Assembly: GCA_002719425.1 (NCBI GenBank)
Contig: PBHA01000018.1
Location: 1 to 64,000, forward strand
DNA length: 64,000 bases
Direction: 5' to 3'
Source of the DNA: Chloroflexota bacterium
GTDB taxonomy: Bacteria; Chloroflexota; Dehalococcoidia; UBA1151; TMED-70
The notes below the pieces were generated by a model, which saw nothing but the letters and a program-made list of their open reading frames with translations, had not been told where the DNA came from and did no database searches. Shown here one piece after another: positions 35,697-47,526 of the stretch (positions are counted from its first letter, which is position 1; every line of letters begins with the position of its first letter). The translations under genes and the position numbers were made by a program.

Positions 35697-36686
35697 TTAG
35701 GGATTTTGTATTGGATTTGCCCACATGTCTTCGAACAAGTCTTCCGGTTCAGGGAATTTACTGTTTCTGGCAAACTCTACAGCTTCTTCTATTTGTTTTT
35801 TTGAATCAGATTCAATTTTATTTGTCTCTTCTATAGACAAAATACCTCTATCAATAAGCTTTTGCGTATGAATTGATATAGGATCTCTTTCTCTCCATTT
35901 AGAAATCTCTTCTGATGTTCTATACTCTCCTCTTCGAACTCTTCCTAAACCCAATGAGTGCTCTTCAAATCTGTATGTTAGACCTTCAATAAGAGTTGGC
36001 CCTTCTCCATTTCTAGCTCGCTTTACAGCTTCACTTGTTGCCTCATACATAGCTTCAACATTTTGTCCATCAACTAAAATTCCAGGCATATTGTATGCTT
36101 GTGCTCTGTCAGAAACATTTTCTACTGCTACAGAATTTTGATAAGAAGTAGTAATTGCGAACTGATTATTTTCACAAACAAATATGACAGGTAATTTCCA
36201 AATCGAAGCTAAATTCATTGATTCATGACATGCTCCTTGGTTTGACGCTCCATCTCCAAAAAAAACTACTGAAACAAAGTTGTTTTTAGAGATTTTTGAA
36301 GCAAGCCCAGCGCCTGTAGCTACAGGTACTGAAGAGGCAACTATTCCTGATTCCCCCAAAATACCCACAGAGAAATCTGCTAGATGCATGGAACCACCTT
36401 TTCCTTTACAATAACCATCAACTCTTCCGTAAAGCTCGGCCATGGCTTTCTTCACACTTCCACCTTTGGCTAAGGGGTGGCCGTGAGATCTGTGATTTCC
36501 TGCAATATAATCAGAATCTTTTAAAGCTAAACATACCCCTACGGCAACCGCTTCTTCACCAATATAAGGATGAGCAGCACCAACAAATTCTCCTGCTTCA
36601 TGAACTTCCATAACTTTTTCTTCAAAATTTCTAATAGTCCACATTCTTTCAAGCATTAGCTTTTGTATATCTTTGGTTATTTCCAT
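35697..36686 (-). CDS. 2-oxoacid/acetoin dehydrogenase E1 alpha subunit
   Basis: A 329-aa thiamine-diphosphate subunit. The TPP motif is FFGDGASNQGACHESMNLAS; other landmarks are HPYIGEEAVAVG, YIAGNHRSHGHPLAKGG, and YRFEEHSLGLG in the phosphorylation-loop region. It decarboxylates a 2-oxoacid or cleaves acetoin. First gene of the operon. It shares a 230-nt intergenic region with the divergent gyrB. Confidence 0.9.
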   Translation of the reverse strand: MEITKDIQKLMLERMWTIRNFEEKVMEVHEAGEFVGAAHPYIGEEAVAVGVCLALKDSDYIAGNHRSHGHPLAKGGSVKKAMAELYGRVDGYCKGKGGSMHLADFSVGILGESGIVASSVPVATGAGLASKISKNNFVSVVFFGDGASNQGACHESMNLASIWKLPVIFVCENNQFAITTSYQNSVAVENVSDRAQAYNMPGILVDGQNVEAMYEATSEAVKRARNGEGPTLIEGLTYRFEEHSLGLGRVRRGEYRTSEEISKWRERDPISIHTQKLIDRGILSIEETNKIESDSKKQIEEAVEFARNSKFPEPEDLFEDMWANPIQNP

Positions 36687-36817
36687 ATATTTATCCTAAA
36701 ATTTTTTTCTCTTGGGAAACATCTTCATGTTGGGAAATAATATTGTCAAGTTTTTATAGTTTCTTTTTACTTTAGATATAAACAAGTTTGATTTTTTCTC
36801 AAAAGAAAGAATATTTC

Positions 36818-39681
<2,864 letters not shown>

Positions 39682-39685
<4 letters not shown>

Positions 39686-40236
39686 ATAAACTCTCCTTCG
39701 GAGTTAATTTGAAAAATTGATTCATATTTTATACCTTGATCTTCTATCTTTTCTCTTCCTCCCATTTTTCTATCCAAAACACTCAATACAAGTTTAATTT
39801 GGCATCCAAAATCAATCACAGCTTCCATAGACTGGATTAATGAGCCACCAGTAGAAATAGTATCATCCAACACTATTACTGATGCTCCTGGCTCAATATT
39901 ACCTTCGATTTTTTTTTGAGTCCCATGATCTTTTTTATCAGATCTGACAAAAAAACCTCTTAAGGGAATTTTATTATCATAAGATAGAGCAACAACAGCT
40001 CCTATAATCGGCACAGCGGCTACAGCAGGGCCTCCAACAAATTCTATATTATTTTTATTTGCTTTCTCTATAACCCAGTCAGCAATTATCTTCGAGGAAA
40101 TAGGGTCCATAGACAAAAGCCTTCCGTCAAAATAAAAATTAGATTTTAGTCCACTAGACAACGTAAAGTCCCCATAAACTAATGCTTTGAGACTCAAAGC
40201 CCTATTGTAAAGCTGTTTTTTCTTTTCACTATTCAT
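39682..40236 (-). CDS. pyrE: Orotate phosphoribosyltransferase
   Basis: A 184-aa enzyme joining orotate and PRPP in pyrimidine synthesis. It has FTLSSGLKSNFYFDGR, PRPP-binding VIVLDDTISTGGSLI, FVGGPAVAAVPIIGAV, and the basic loop FFVRSDKKDHGTQKKIEG. Length is normal. It overlaps nadD by 8 nt and the MazG-like gene by 4 nt. Confidence 0.93.
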
Positions 40237-40831
40237 TTTTATATAAATTATTATCGGTTATATATTTAACTATTTCTATTGGAGTGTCATTAACAATTGG
40301 CTTATTTGAAAATATTTTATTTCTTATCAACGTTGAACTCAAATCCGAAATATCATCAAAGAAAATTATATTATCAACTTCCTTTGCTTCGAAATTTGAA
40401 TCAGATCTTTTTATAACTAAAAAGTTATAATCTCTAAGAAGTTCATCACCTTTTTTCCACATATTAATTTCCTTATAAGAGTCTAGACCTAATACAATAG
40501 TATCTATTTTAGGATAATGAGGTTTTTCGTTCAAAAAATTAATAGTATCGTATGTATAACTTGGAGAATCTCTATGAACTTCAAAATCAATAAGTTCTAT
40601 TTTTGAAAAGTTTTTCAAAGCAATCGAACACATTTCATATCTTTGCAATGGTGTCGCGAGAGGTTTTGATTGTTTCATATAAGGGTTGCCTGCAGGGACA
40701 ATACAAAATCTTTCAGGATTTATTTTTTTATTAATTCTTTTGATTATTTCAATGTGACCAAAATGAATTGGATCAAAAGTACCTCCAAAAAAGAGCGATT
40801 TAATTTTTTTAATCTTGCCATGAAAATTCAT
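40229..40831 (-). CDS. nadD: Nicotinate-nucleotide adenylyltransferase
   Basis: A 200-aa enzyme adenylating nicotinate mononucleotide in NAD synthesis. It has the nucleotidyltransferase motif FFGGTFDPIHFGHIEI and the ATP-binding SSTLIRNKI near the end, with PAGNPYMK in between. The start overlaps the end of obg by 23 nt, a tight obg-nadD pairing also seen in many bacteria. Confidence 0.92.
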   Translation of the reverse strand: MNFHGKIKKIKSLFFGGTFDPIHFGHIEIIKRINKKINPERFCIVPAGNPYMKQSKPLATPLQRYEMCSIALKNFSKIELIDFEVHRDSPSYTYDTINFLNEKPHYPKIDTIVLGLDSYKEINMWKKGDELLRDYNFLVIKRSDSNFEAKEVDNIIFFDDISDLSSTLIRNKIFSNKPIVNDTPIEIVKYITDNNLYKNE

Positions 40832-42041
40832 AATTTGAAATTATTAATTTATCTCCTTTTTTTATTCCCAAATCAATTAATTCTTTAGCAAGATTAGAGT
40901 TTTTGATTCTATACTGAAACTGAACTAAAGCTTTCCAGTTATTTAAGTCTGAACCTTCTGCCAATTGGACAAATGTTTTATCTAAAACTTCATAATTTTC
41001 TTTGATTTTTTTTACTTTTAATTTTATTCCTTCATCTAAGGATATTGTAGGAACAAAATCTGAATGAGAAAAATATTCAAATTTATTTTTATTTGAATGA
41101 ACATATTCAATAATATCCTTTTCATCGGTATTATTCGTAAAAAAGATTGGAACATTAAAAGTTTTATTAAGAGAGCTAGAAATTGATTTTTTTTCTGTTT
41201 CTGAAAATTTTTCTGATTTAGTTAAAACAACTATAGTTTTTTCGAGTAAAAGTTTTCTATCAAAATCAGAAAAGTTTTCGATAATATTTTCGAAGGAACC
41301 TTTAATGTCCTGATTTGAATCTATCATGAAACAAAATAATTTAGCAGAATGAATGTGTTTTATATATTTCATGCCTAAACCTTTTTTATTTTCTATTCCT
41401 GGTAGCTCAACGACTGTGATATTCGAATATTTATACTTGGATACAGCTATGAATGGAACTTTCGTGGTAAAGGGATAATCTTTTATCTCTGGCTTAGCAT
41501 TAGAAATATTTCTAATGAAAGTAGATTTTCCGGTATTTGGTGATCCTAATAATAATAAATCAGAAGAAATTCTCAAATCCAGTTCCAGAGTATGCACAGG
41601 TGTTAATTGCCCTCCTTCAGCAAGCAAAGGTTCCTTATTTTGGGAAGAAACAAATGAAGTATTGCCTCTTCCTCCAACTCCACCTGAGAATAAAATTATT
41701 TCTTCGTCTTTTTCTAAAAGGGCTACCAAAAGTTTTTTTTCATGGCCATTAATTTCCCATACCAAACAACCAAAAGGAAGGTCAATTATCAGGTCTTTTC
41801 CCTTTTGACCCGATTTGTTTTGTTTGGAACCGTCAAAACCATTTTCAGCCGAAAACTTATTTTTATAAGAGTATTTTCTCAGGTCTGACAAATTCGGGTT
41901 AGATCTAATAATAATATTACCCCCGTTTCCTCCGTTTCCTCCATCAGGACCACCTCTAGAGTTATTTGAATCTTTATTAAAACTAACAGATCCTTTTCCA
42001 CCGTCACCTGATTTAACTTTAATTATTAAACTATCTATCAT
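40809..42041 (-). CDS. obg: Obg-family GTPase with degenerate G3 and G4 motifs
   Basis: A 410-aa ribosome-associated Obg protein. The glycine-rich Obg domain (SGDGGKGSVSF, GGNGGNGGN, GGVGGRGN) and the C-terminal OCT domain (GIKKGDKLIISNYEF) are clear. G1 GSPNTGKST (166-174) and G2 YPFTT are present. G3 reads ELPG (212-215) rather than DxPG, and G4 reads TKSE (274-277) rather than NKxD, so guanine recognition may be changed. The usual SA-type G5 is not obvious. The fold is intact, with no frameshift. Operon dnaA-obg-nadD-pyrE is likely. Confidence 0.88.
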   Translation of the reverse strand: MIDSLIIKVKSGDGGKGSVSFNKDSNNSRGGPDGGNGGNGGNIIIRSNPNLSDLRKYSYKNKFSAENGFDGSKQNKSGQKGKDLIIDLPFGCLVWEINGHEKKLLVALLEKDEEIILFSGGVGGRGNTSFVSSQNKEPLLAEGGQLTPVHTLELDLRISSDLLLLGSPNTGKSTFIRNISNAKPEIKDYPFTTKVPFIAVSKYKYSNITVVELPGIENKKGLGMKYIKHIHSAKLFCFMIDSNQDIKGSFENIIENFSDFDRKLLLEKTIVVLTKSEKFSETEKKSISSSLNKTFNVPIFFTNNTDEKDIIEYVHSNKNKFEYFSHSDFVPTISLDEGIKLKVKKIKENYEVLDKTFVQLAEGSDLNNWKALVQFQYRIKNSNLAKELIDLGIKKGDKLIISNYEFSWQD

Positions 42042-42166
42042 ATATATATTTTAATAGTATTTAATAATATTGTTGAAATTGTTTATATCAAGATAACTTA
42101 TAATTGAATTTATTTTTTATATTTTTGTCAAAAAATGTTGATAGAAATAAATAATTGTTTAGGAAA

Positions 42167-43471
42167 TTAATTATTTAATATACTTTTCTCAATTTCCGCT
42201 TTTAATTGAACATTTTTTGACAGTTCTTTTTTTATTTTGTTGACAGAATATATTATTGTTGAATGATTTCTGTTTCCAAGTAATTTTCCTGCTTGAGATG
42301 TTGAAAAGTTTGATTTTTCTATAAGCAAATATGCTGCGAACTGTCTTGCATAGTTTGTTTTTTTATCATTTTTTCTACTTTTTAAGTCATTTTCATCAAT
42401 TCCAAACATATATTTTATTAGAGAAAATATTTTCTCTATAGAAATAGTTATATCTTTTATATTTTCTAACTTATAGTCTGAGATAACATTAGCCACCATT
42501 TCTTGAGAAATACTTTTATTTAATAATTCTGAATGTGCTAGAAGTGACTTAATTATCCCCTCTATTTCACTGAATGAATTGAATTTTTTTGAGGAAATAT
42601 AGTCCACAATGCTTTCTTCAAATTCTGAGGTTGATTGTTTGATTTTATTTATAATATATTTTTTAGATGTCTCTTTATCTGGACTTTGAATTTTTACGAT
42701 TAGACCAGACTTGAGTATTGAGGTTAACCTTGATGACATATTAACTTTTGTAGGATGATTGTATGAAGTTACAATAACCTGTTTTTCAGATAACTGTAAT
42801 TGATTAATTATATGAATAAGTGATTCTACAGTTTGTTTTTTTCCAGAAAAAAAATCAATATCGTCAATTATGAATACATCACAATTCCTATATTTTTTCA
42901 TTTCTTCTAAATTATTGTTCTTTATAGACTTAACAAAATCGTTAGTGAAATGTTCACCAGTAACGGAAACTATATTTAAACCTTTTATTTTTAATGTTTT
43001 GGCTATTGCTTGTATTAAGTGTGTTTTTCCTAAGCCCCATTCTCCATAAATGTAGAGAGGATTGTATAAACTACCAGGAGTTTCACATACTTTTTTAGCT
43101 GCAGCATAGGCAAGAAAGTTTGAAGTTCCTGTTATGAAGTTATTGAAATTAAATCGTGGATTTATCCAAGATCCTTTAATATTTCCTGATTTTTTATTCT
43201 GAGAATTTTCTACTTCATTTGTTGATAGAACATATTTTGGTTTAAGGTTTTTTCCGGAAGTTTGCGCTAAAGCGTCATTGATAGATTCTTCAAGCCTTTG
43301 TGTGAGCATTTCAATTGCAAAAATACTTTCAACAGAGATTATTATTTCTTCGTCTTCTATTGCAAGAGCTTTAGTGTTTCTTAACCAGGTCTTATATGTA
43401 CTTTCATCTACTACTAATTCAAGATAACCTAAGGCACCTGACCAAATATTTTTTGCATTTATATTTTCCAG
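42167..43471 (-). CDS. dnaA: Chromosomal replication initiator DnaA, probable CTG start
   Basis: A 434-aa initiator. The first ATG (43309) would remove domain I, yet the frame upstream encodes a proper one: IWSGALGYLELVVDESTYKTWL and IISVESIFAIEML. The frame closes at a TAG just upstream; between it and this homology the only near-cognate start is CTG at 43471, with AGGAG 6 nt before it. AAA+ Walker A is GEWGLGKT (143-150) and DDIDFF is Walker B. Domain IV has NYARQFAAYLLIEKS and NRNHSTIIYSVNKI. It is upstream of obg in the same direction. Confidence 0.9.
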   Translation of the reverse strand: MENINAKNIWSGALGYLELVVDESTYKTWLRNTKALAIEDEEIIISVESIFAIEMLTQRLEESINDALAQTSGKNLKPKYVLSTNEVENSQNKKSGNIKGSWINPRFNFNNFITGTSNFLAYAAAKKVCETPGSLYNPLYIYGEWGLGKTHLIQAIAKTLKIKGLNIVSVTGEHFTNDFVKSIKNNNLEEMKKYRNCDVFIIDDIDFFSGKKQTVESLIHIINQLQLSEKQVIVTSYNHPTKVNMSSRLTSILKSGLIVKIQSPDKETSKKYIINKIKQSTSEFEESIVDYISSKKFNSFSEIEGIIKSLLAHSELLNKSISQEMVANVISDYKLENIKDITISIEKIFSLIKYMFGIDENDLKSRKNDKKTNYARQFAAYLLIEKSNFSTSQAGKLLGNRNHSTIIYSVNKIKKELSKNVQLKAEIEKSILNN

Positions 43472-43555
43472 AACAAACTCCTAAAAAATTTAAAAAAATT
43501 TAAATATAAATAAGTTTTTTATATAGCGATTCTTTTGCGACGAAGAACTTTTAAC

Positions 43556-43582
43556 AAGCTTCTAAAATTAAGATAGAAGCTT
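43556..43582. promoter_or_regulatory. 9-bp inverted repeat in the dnaA-fmt intergenic region
   Basis: AAGCTTCTA (43556-43564) and TAGAAGCTT (43574-43582) are perfect arms with a 9-nt spacer, about 85 nt upstream of dnaA in the divergent dnaA-fmt gap (43472-43759). The gap is very AT-rich. I see no consensus DnaA box (TTATNCACA) in it, nor in the 125-nt gap between dnaA and obg. It is an operator or RNA hairpin candidate. Confidence 0.5.
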
Positions 43583-43759
43583 CAAATACCGCATTTAAAA
43601 AAAATAGCATATCAAAATATTAATAAAAGTCTGAAATAATGAAATAACTTTCAATTTCTACTAAATTAATAGAAAATCAATAATTTTTTTTTTGTTGTAA
43701 GATTGAATATAAATATTTGATACATAAACGCTTATAATTCTATTAAATAATTTAATTTT

Positions 43760-44683
43760 ATGAACATAATATTTTTTGGATCTCAAGATGAATCTATTGA
43801 ATTATTAGCTGAAATATCTAATAATCATAATATTTTGGCTATAATCTCTAAGCCTTTGCCCAAAAATTCAAAAAGAAGAAAATTTATTAATCCCAAACTT
43901 TATGAATATTCTCAAAAAAATAATATTCTATTCTTATGTCCCAATAAATTAGACTCTACTTTTGAAGAAACAATTAAGTCTCTTGATCCTGATTTATCAA
44001 TTGTTATGTCTTATGGAAAGATTCTTAAAAAAAACCTAATAAATATTCCTAGATACGGAACAATAAATATCCATCCATCTTTATTGCCTGTATATAGAGG
44101 CCCGTCACCTATTCAAAATACAATATTAAATCAAGATAAAAAAACTGGCTTCACTGTTATACAAATGGATGAGGGTGTAGATACTGGAGACATCTTATAC
44201 AAAAGCAAAAAATATGATCTTAATTTGGATGAAACTTATACTGAATTATTAAGATTTTTATTTAATGAATCTTCAAAAATAATAAATAATTTATTAAGTA
44301 AAATTGATAATAAGGAGCTATGCACCCAAAAACAAAATAACAAATTAGCCACCTATACAAGTTTAATTGAAAAAAAATCAGGAGAAATTAATTGGGATGT
44401 TGAAGCATCTAGTATATATGCAAAATTTAGAGCTTTTAGCGAATGGCCAAAGATTTACTCATTTTTCAATCAAAAAAGATTTATAATCCATGACCTGCTT
44501 GTTTCAGACTATAAATCAACTAATCCAGGAAATTTGGAAAAAATAGATGGAAAAATTTGTGTTCACACATCTACTCAAAATATAATTTTAAGTCAAATTC
44601 AATTTGACGGAAAAAAAATTATAGATGCCTCCGCGCATTTCAGTAATTTTGATTTATCTAAAATAAACTTAAGGACTAACTAA
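43760..44683 (+). CDS. fmt: Methionyl-tRNA formyltransferase
   Basis: A 307-aa enzyme that formylates initiator Met-tRNA. It shows the N-terminal IIFFGSQDESIELLAEI, the SYGKIL segment, NIHPSLLPVYRGPSPIQNTIL with catalytic Asn/His, GFTVIQMDEGVDTGDIL with catalytic Asp, and the C-terminal tRNA-binding barrel. Length is normal. Divergent from dnaA. No def gene is adjacent. Confidence 0.94.
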   Translation: MNIIFFGSQDESIELLAEISNNHNILAIISKPLPKNSKRRKFINPKLYEYSQKNNILFLCPNKLDSTFEETIKSLDPDLSIVMSYGKILKKNLINIPRYGTINIHPSLLPVYRGPSPIQNTILNQDKKTGFTVIQMDEGVDTGDILYKSKKYDLNLDETYTELLRFLFNESSKIINNLLSKIDNKELCTQKQNNKLATYTSLIEKKSGEINWDVEASSIYAKFRAFSEWPKIYSFFNQKRFIIHDLLVSDYKSTNPGNLEKIDGKICVHTSTQNIILSQIQFDGKKIIDASAHFSNFDLSKINLRTN

Positions 44684-44720
44684 TTTCTAATTGATATCCT
44701 TAAATAATAGTAAAAAAAAA

Positions 44721-45926
44721 ATGAACAAAGAAACAAAACAAAAACATAAACCATCATCAAATGGAAGATTCGGTAATTTTGGCGGAAAATTTGTCCCTGA
44801 AACTTTAATGTCTTCATTAAAAGAAATTGAAATTGCATTTGATGAAATATCTAAAGATCAATCTTTTTGGGATGAATTGATTCTTCTTCAGAAAGATTTT
44901 GTTGGTCGACCGACTCCAATTTATTTTGCAAAAAATTTATCTGAAAAATTAAATCAAAATATTTGGATAAAAAGAGAAGATTTGGCACATACAGGAGCGC
45001 ATAAAATTAATAATGCATTAGGACAAGGGCTTCTTGCTAAAAAACTTGGAAAGAAAAGAATAATTGCTGAAACTGGAGCGGGTCAACACGGTGTAGCAAC
45101 TGCAACGGCATGTGCTATGCTCAACTTAGAATGTATTGTTTATATGGGTGAGGAAGACATAAAAAGGCAATCTCCAAACGTTTATAGAATGGAAATGTTA
45201 GGTGCTAAAGTTGAGTCCGTAAAATCAGGTTCAAGGACTTTAAAAGATGCTGTAAATGAAGCAATAAGAGATTGGGTTACTAATGTTGAAAACACATACT
45301 ATATTATTGGAAGTGCGGTTGGACCTCATCCTTATCCTTATATAGTACGAGAATTTCAATCTGTAATAGGATTAGAATCAAGAAGTCAGATATTAGAGAA
45401 AACAGGAAATCTTCCTGACTACGTAGTTGCTTGTGTTGGAGGGGGTTCTAATGCTATTGGAATTTTTTCAGGATTTATTAATGACTCTTCTGTAGAGTTA
45501 ATAGGAATTGAAGCTAGTGGAGAAGGAATAGAAACAAAAAAACATGCAGCAACTTTGACTAAAGGCACTCCTGGAATTCTCCATGGTTCACTAAGTTATG
45601 TGCTTCAGGATGAGTATGGTCAAATTCAAGAAGCTCATTCAATTTCTGCTGGTTTAGACTATCCAGGAGTAGGTCCAGAACACTCATATCTTAAAGATAT
45701 TGAAAGAGCTAAGTATTTTTCTGCAACCGACGAAATGGCTCTTGATGGATTCAAATTATTATCAGTAGAAGAAGGAATTATTCCTGCGCTTGAACCCGCT
45801 CATGCTTTAGGTTATTTAGTTGATTGGACTAAAGAAATCCCACCCAATCAAAATATTCTTTTCTTGCTTTCAGGAAGAGGAGACAAAGATATGGAAACGG
45901 TTTCGAAAAAAATAGATTCTAGATAA
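44721..45926 (+). CDS. trpB: Tryptophan synthase beta chain
   Basis: A 401-aa PLP enzyme joining indole and serine. It has [32 protein letters not shown] with the PLP lysine, [24 protein letters not shown] binding PLP phosphate, and the C-terminal LSGRGDKD. This is the TrpB1 type. The true start is ATG 44721; a TTG frame extends further upstream. No trpA or other trp gene accompanies it here, so the alpha subunit must be elsewhere, or the enzyme acts as an indole-scavenging unit. Confidence 0.93.
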   Translation: MNKETKQKHKPSSNGRFGNFGGKFVPETLMSSLKEIEIAFDEISKDQSFWDELILLQKDFVGRPTPIYFAKNLSEKLNQNIWIKREDLAHTGAHKINNALGQGLLAKKLGKKRIIAETGAGQHGVATATACAMLNLECIVYMGEEDIKRQSPNVYRMEMLGAKVESVKSGSRTLKDAVNEAIRDWVTNVENTYYIIGSAVGPHPYPYIVREFQSVIGLESRSQILEKTGNLPDYVVACVGGGSNAIGIFSGFINDSSVELIGIEASGEGIETKKHAATLTKGTPGILHGSLSYVLQDEYGQIQEAHSISAGLDYPGVGPEHSYLKDIERAKYFSATDEMALDGFKLLSVEEGIIPALEPAHALGYLVDWTKEIPPNQNILFLLSGRGDKDMETVSKKIDSR

Positions 45927-45972
45927 AATTTCAGTATAATTATACGAAAAATCATATTCAGGAAAAAGAAAA

Positions 45973-47256
45973 ATGGATCACAAAGGACCTCTTCAAGATA
46001 TTGTTGTTGTAGAATTTGGGAATTTTGTAGCTGGACCAACTTCAGGTCAACTACTAACAGATTTGGGCGCTACTGTTATCAAAATAGAACCTCCAATGGG
46101 AGAACCATGGAGACATTCTTCTTCAAGTTCTCCATTAGCAGAGAGTAGGCTTTTCATAGCTCTTAATAGAGGTAAAAAAAGTGTTTGTATCAACTTAAAA
46201 ACAGAAGAAGGACAAAAAGTCTGTCATGATATTGTATCTAAGGCTGATGCGGTTATCTCTAATAATAGGAAATCAACATCAGAAAAATTAAAGTATGACT
46301 GGAAATCTCTCTCACAAGTCAATCCTAAATTAGTCTATGTTGAGTCTACAGCTTATGGTCCAAAAGGAGAAAAGGCAGCAGAACCTGGGTTTGATTTAAT
46401 TATGCAAGCTTATACAGGAATAATGTCTACAGAGAATAAAGTTTATCATGGAGCTCCAAGTGCAGTTAGATCTTCTTCCTATATAGATTATTCAACCGGT
46501 TATGCTATGGCTCTGGGTGTTGTTTCAGGAGTACTGCAAGCTAGAACAACAGGCAAGGGAGTTCTTTTGCAAACAAGTCTTCTTGCTCAAGCATTATCGA
46601 TGCAAGCAATGCAGGTAACAAAAGTTGAAAATGATCTTAGTCCTGCCCAGAACTGGATTGATGGCAAAAAAGACTCTATGTTTGAAAATAAAATAGCTTA
46701 TGAGGATATTCAAAAAGATTATTCTATTCAGGGAGGCGCACCACAAATAGCTCAATATTATAGAGCTTATAAAACAAAAAATGGCGCACTGGCTCTCGGA
46801 TGTTTAGCTATGCATGCAAGAAAAAGAGTAGCCTCATTATTTAATTTAGAAGATGTAAGATTCAATCCAAAAAATAAATTTTCTTCTCAAGAACTCTTAA
46901 GAATAGGTAAAGATTTTGAAAAAAAGATGGAAGAAAAATTTTCAGAAAAAAATACTGATGAATGGATTTCATACTTAAGGTCACACGATATACCTTGTGA
47001 GCCAATGCAATTTACTGAAGAACTTGTTGATAACAAACAGGCTATTGATAACAAATATGTTATTGAATTAAATCACGGTACAGGGTCTAAAGTAAGATCA
47101 AGTGGTCCTATTTTTGATGTATCTACTGGTAACGCTGATTTGAACTCCGCTCCTCTTTTAGGAGAAAACACTGAAGATGTTTTATTGTCTATTGGTTATA
47201 ACAAAGAAAAAATAAATAATTTATTTCAAAATAAATTTATCGGAAAAAATATTTAA
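45973..47256 (+). CDS. CaiB/BaiF-family CoA-transferase
   Basis: A 427-aa type III CoA-transferase. It shows VVVEFGNFVAGPTSGQLLTDLGATVIKIEPP, the RGKKSVCINLKTEEGQ segment, a DVISNNRKST-type segment (ADAVISNNRKST), and STAYGPKGEKAAEPGFDLIMQAY with the FDL substrate region. It moves CoA between organic acids such as oxalate/formate or carnitine-like acids. Only one domain is present. The substrate is not predictable, but the acyl-CoA ligase at 5 kb suggests related acid metabolism. Confidence 0.88.
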   Translation: MDHKGPLQDIVVVEFGNFVAGPTSGQLLTDLGATVIKIEPPMGEPWRHSSSSSPLAESRLFIALNRGKKSVCINLKTEEGQKVCHDIVSKADAVISNNRKSTSEKLKYDWKSLSQVNPKLVYVESTAYGPKGEKAAEPGFDLIMQAYTGIMSTENKVYHGAPSAVRSSSYIDYSTGYAMALGVVSGVLQARTTGKGVLLQTSLLAQALSMQAMQVTKVENDLSPAQNWIDGKKDSMFENKIAYEDIQKDYSIQGGAPQIAQYYRAYKTKNGALALGCLAMHARKRVASLFNLEDVRFNPKNKFSSQELLRIGKDFEKKMEEKFSEKNTDEWISYLRSHDIPCEPMQFTEELVDNKQAIDNKYVIELNHGTGSKVRSSGPIFDVSTGNADLNSAPLLGENTEDVLLSIGYNKEKINNLFQNKFIGKNI

Positions 47257-47465
47257 TAATTTTCTAAAATTCTTTTTGAAAAAATAGATAACTTCATTTT
47301 CGGCCTTTGTGATTTGTGCCTATATCTTATGCATTCTCTTTCTTTTATCTTTTTTGGGTATGTAGAAGTTACATGACAATCAAAAAAGTACCCACAATGA
47401 ATCGGAACACATAAAATTTTTTTATTAATTTTTGGGCCACCTTGCTTAGGGTTTGAGATCTTCAT
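47253..47465 (-). CDS. Possible small Cys/His-rich protein
   Basis: A 70-aa frame with a cluster of Cys and His (CVPIHCGYFFDCHVTSTYP, then ECIRYRH) and a basic C-terminus. The spacing looks like a small metal-binding motif. There is no evident Shine-Dalgarno, and its stop overlaps that of the CoA-transferase by 4 nt. If it is real it is unannotated; it could equally be chance. Confidence 0.4.
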   Translation of the reverse strand: MKISNPKQGGPKINKKILCVPIHCGYFFDCHVTSTYPKKIKERECIRYRHKSQRPKMKLSIFSKRILENY

Positions 47466-47526
47466 AACAAATATTGAACGTTAATTTAATTTTAAGGATA
47501 TATTTATTTATATCCAATTATTTGTC

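Noticed and set aside
44691..44720. TTG-initiated N-terminal extension of trpB
   Set aside because: No Shine-Dalgarno supports it, and the TrpB homology begins after the ATG at 44721.
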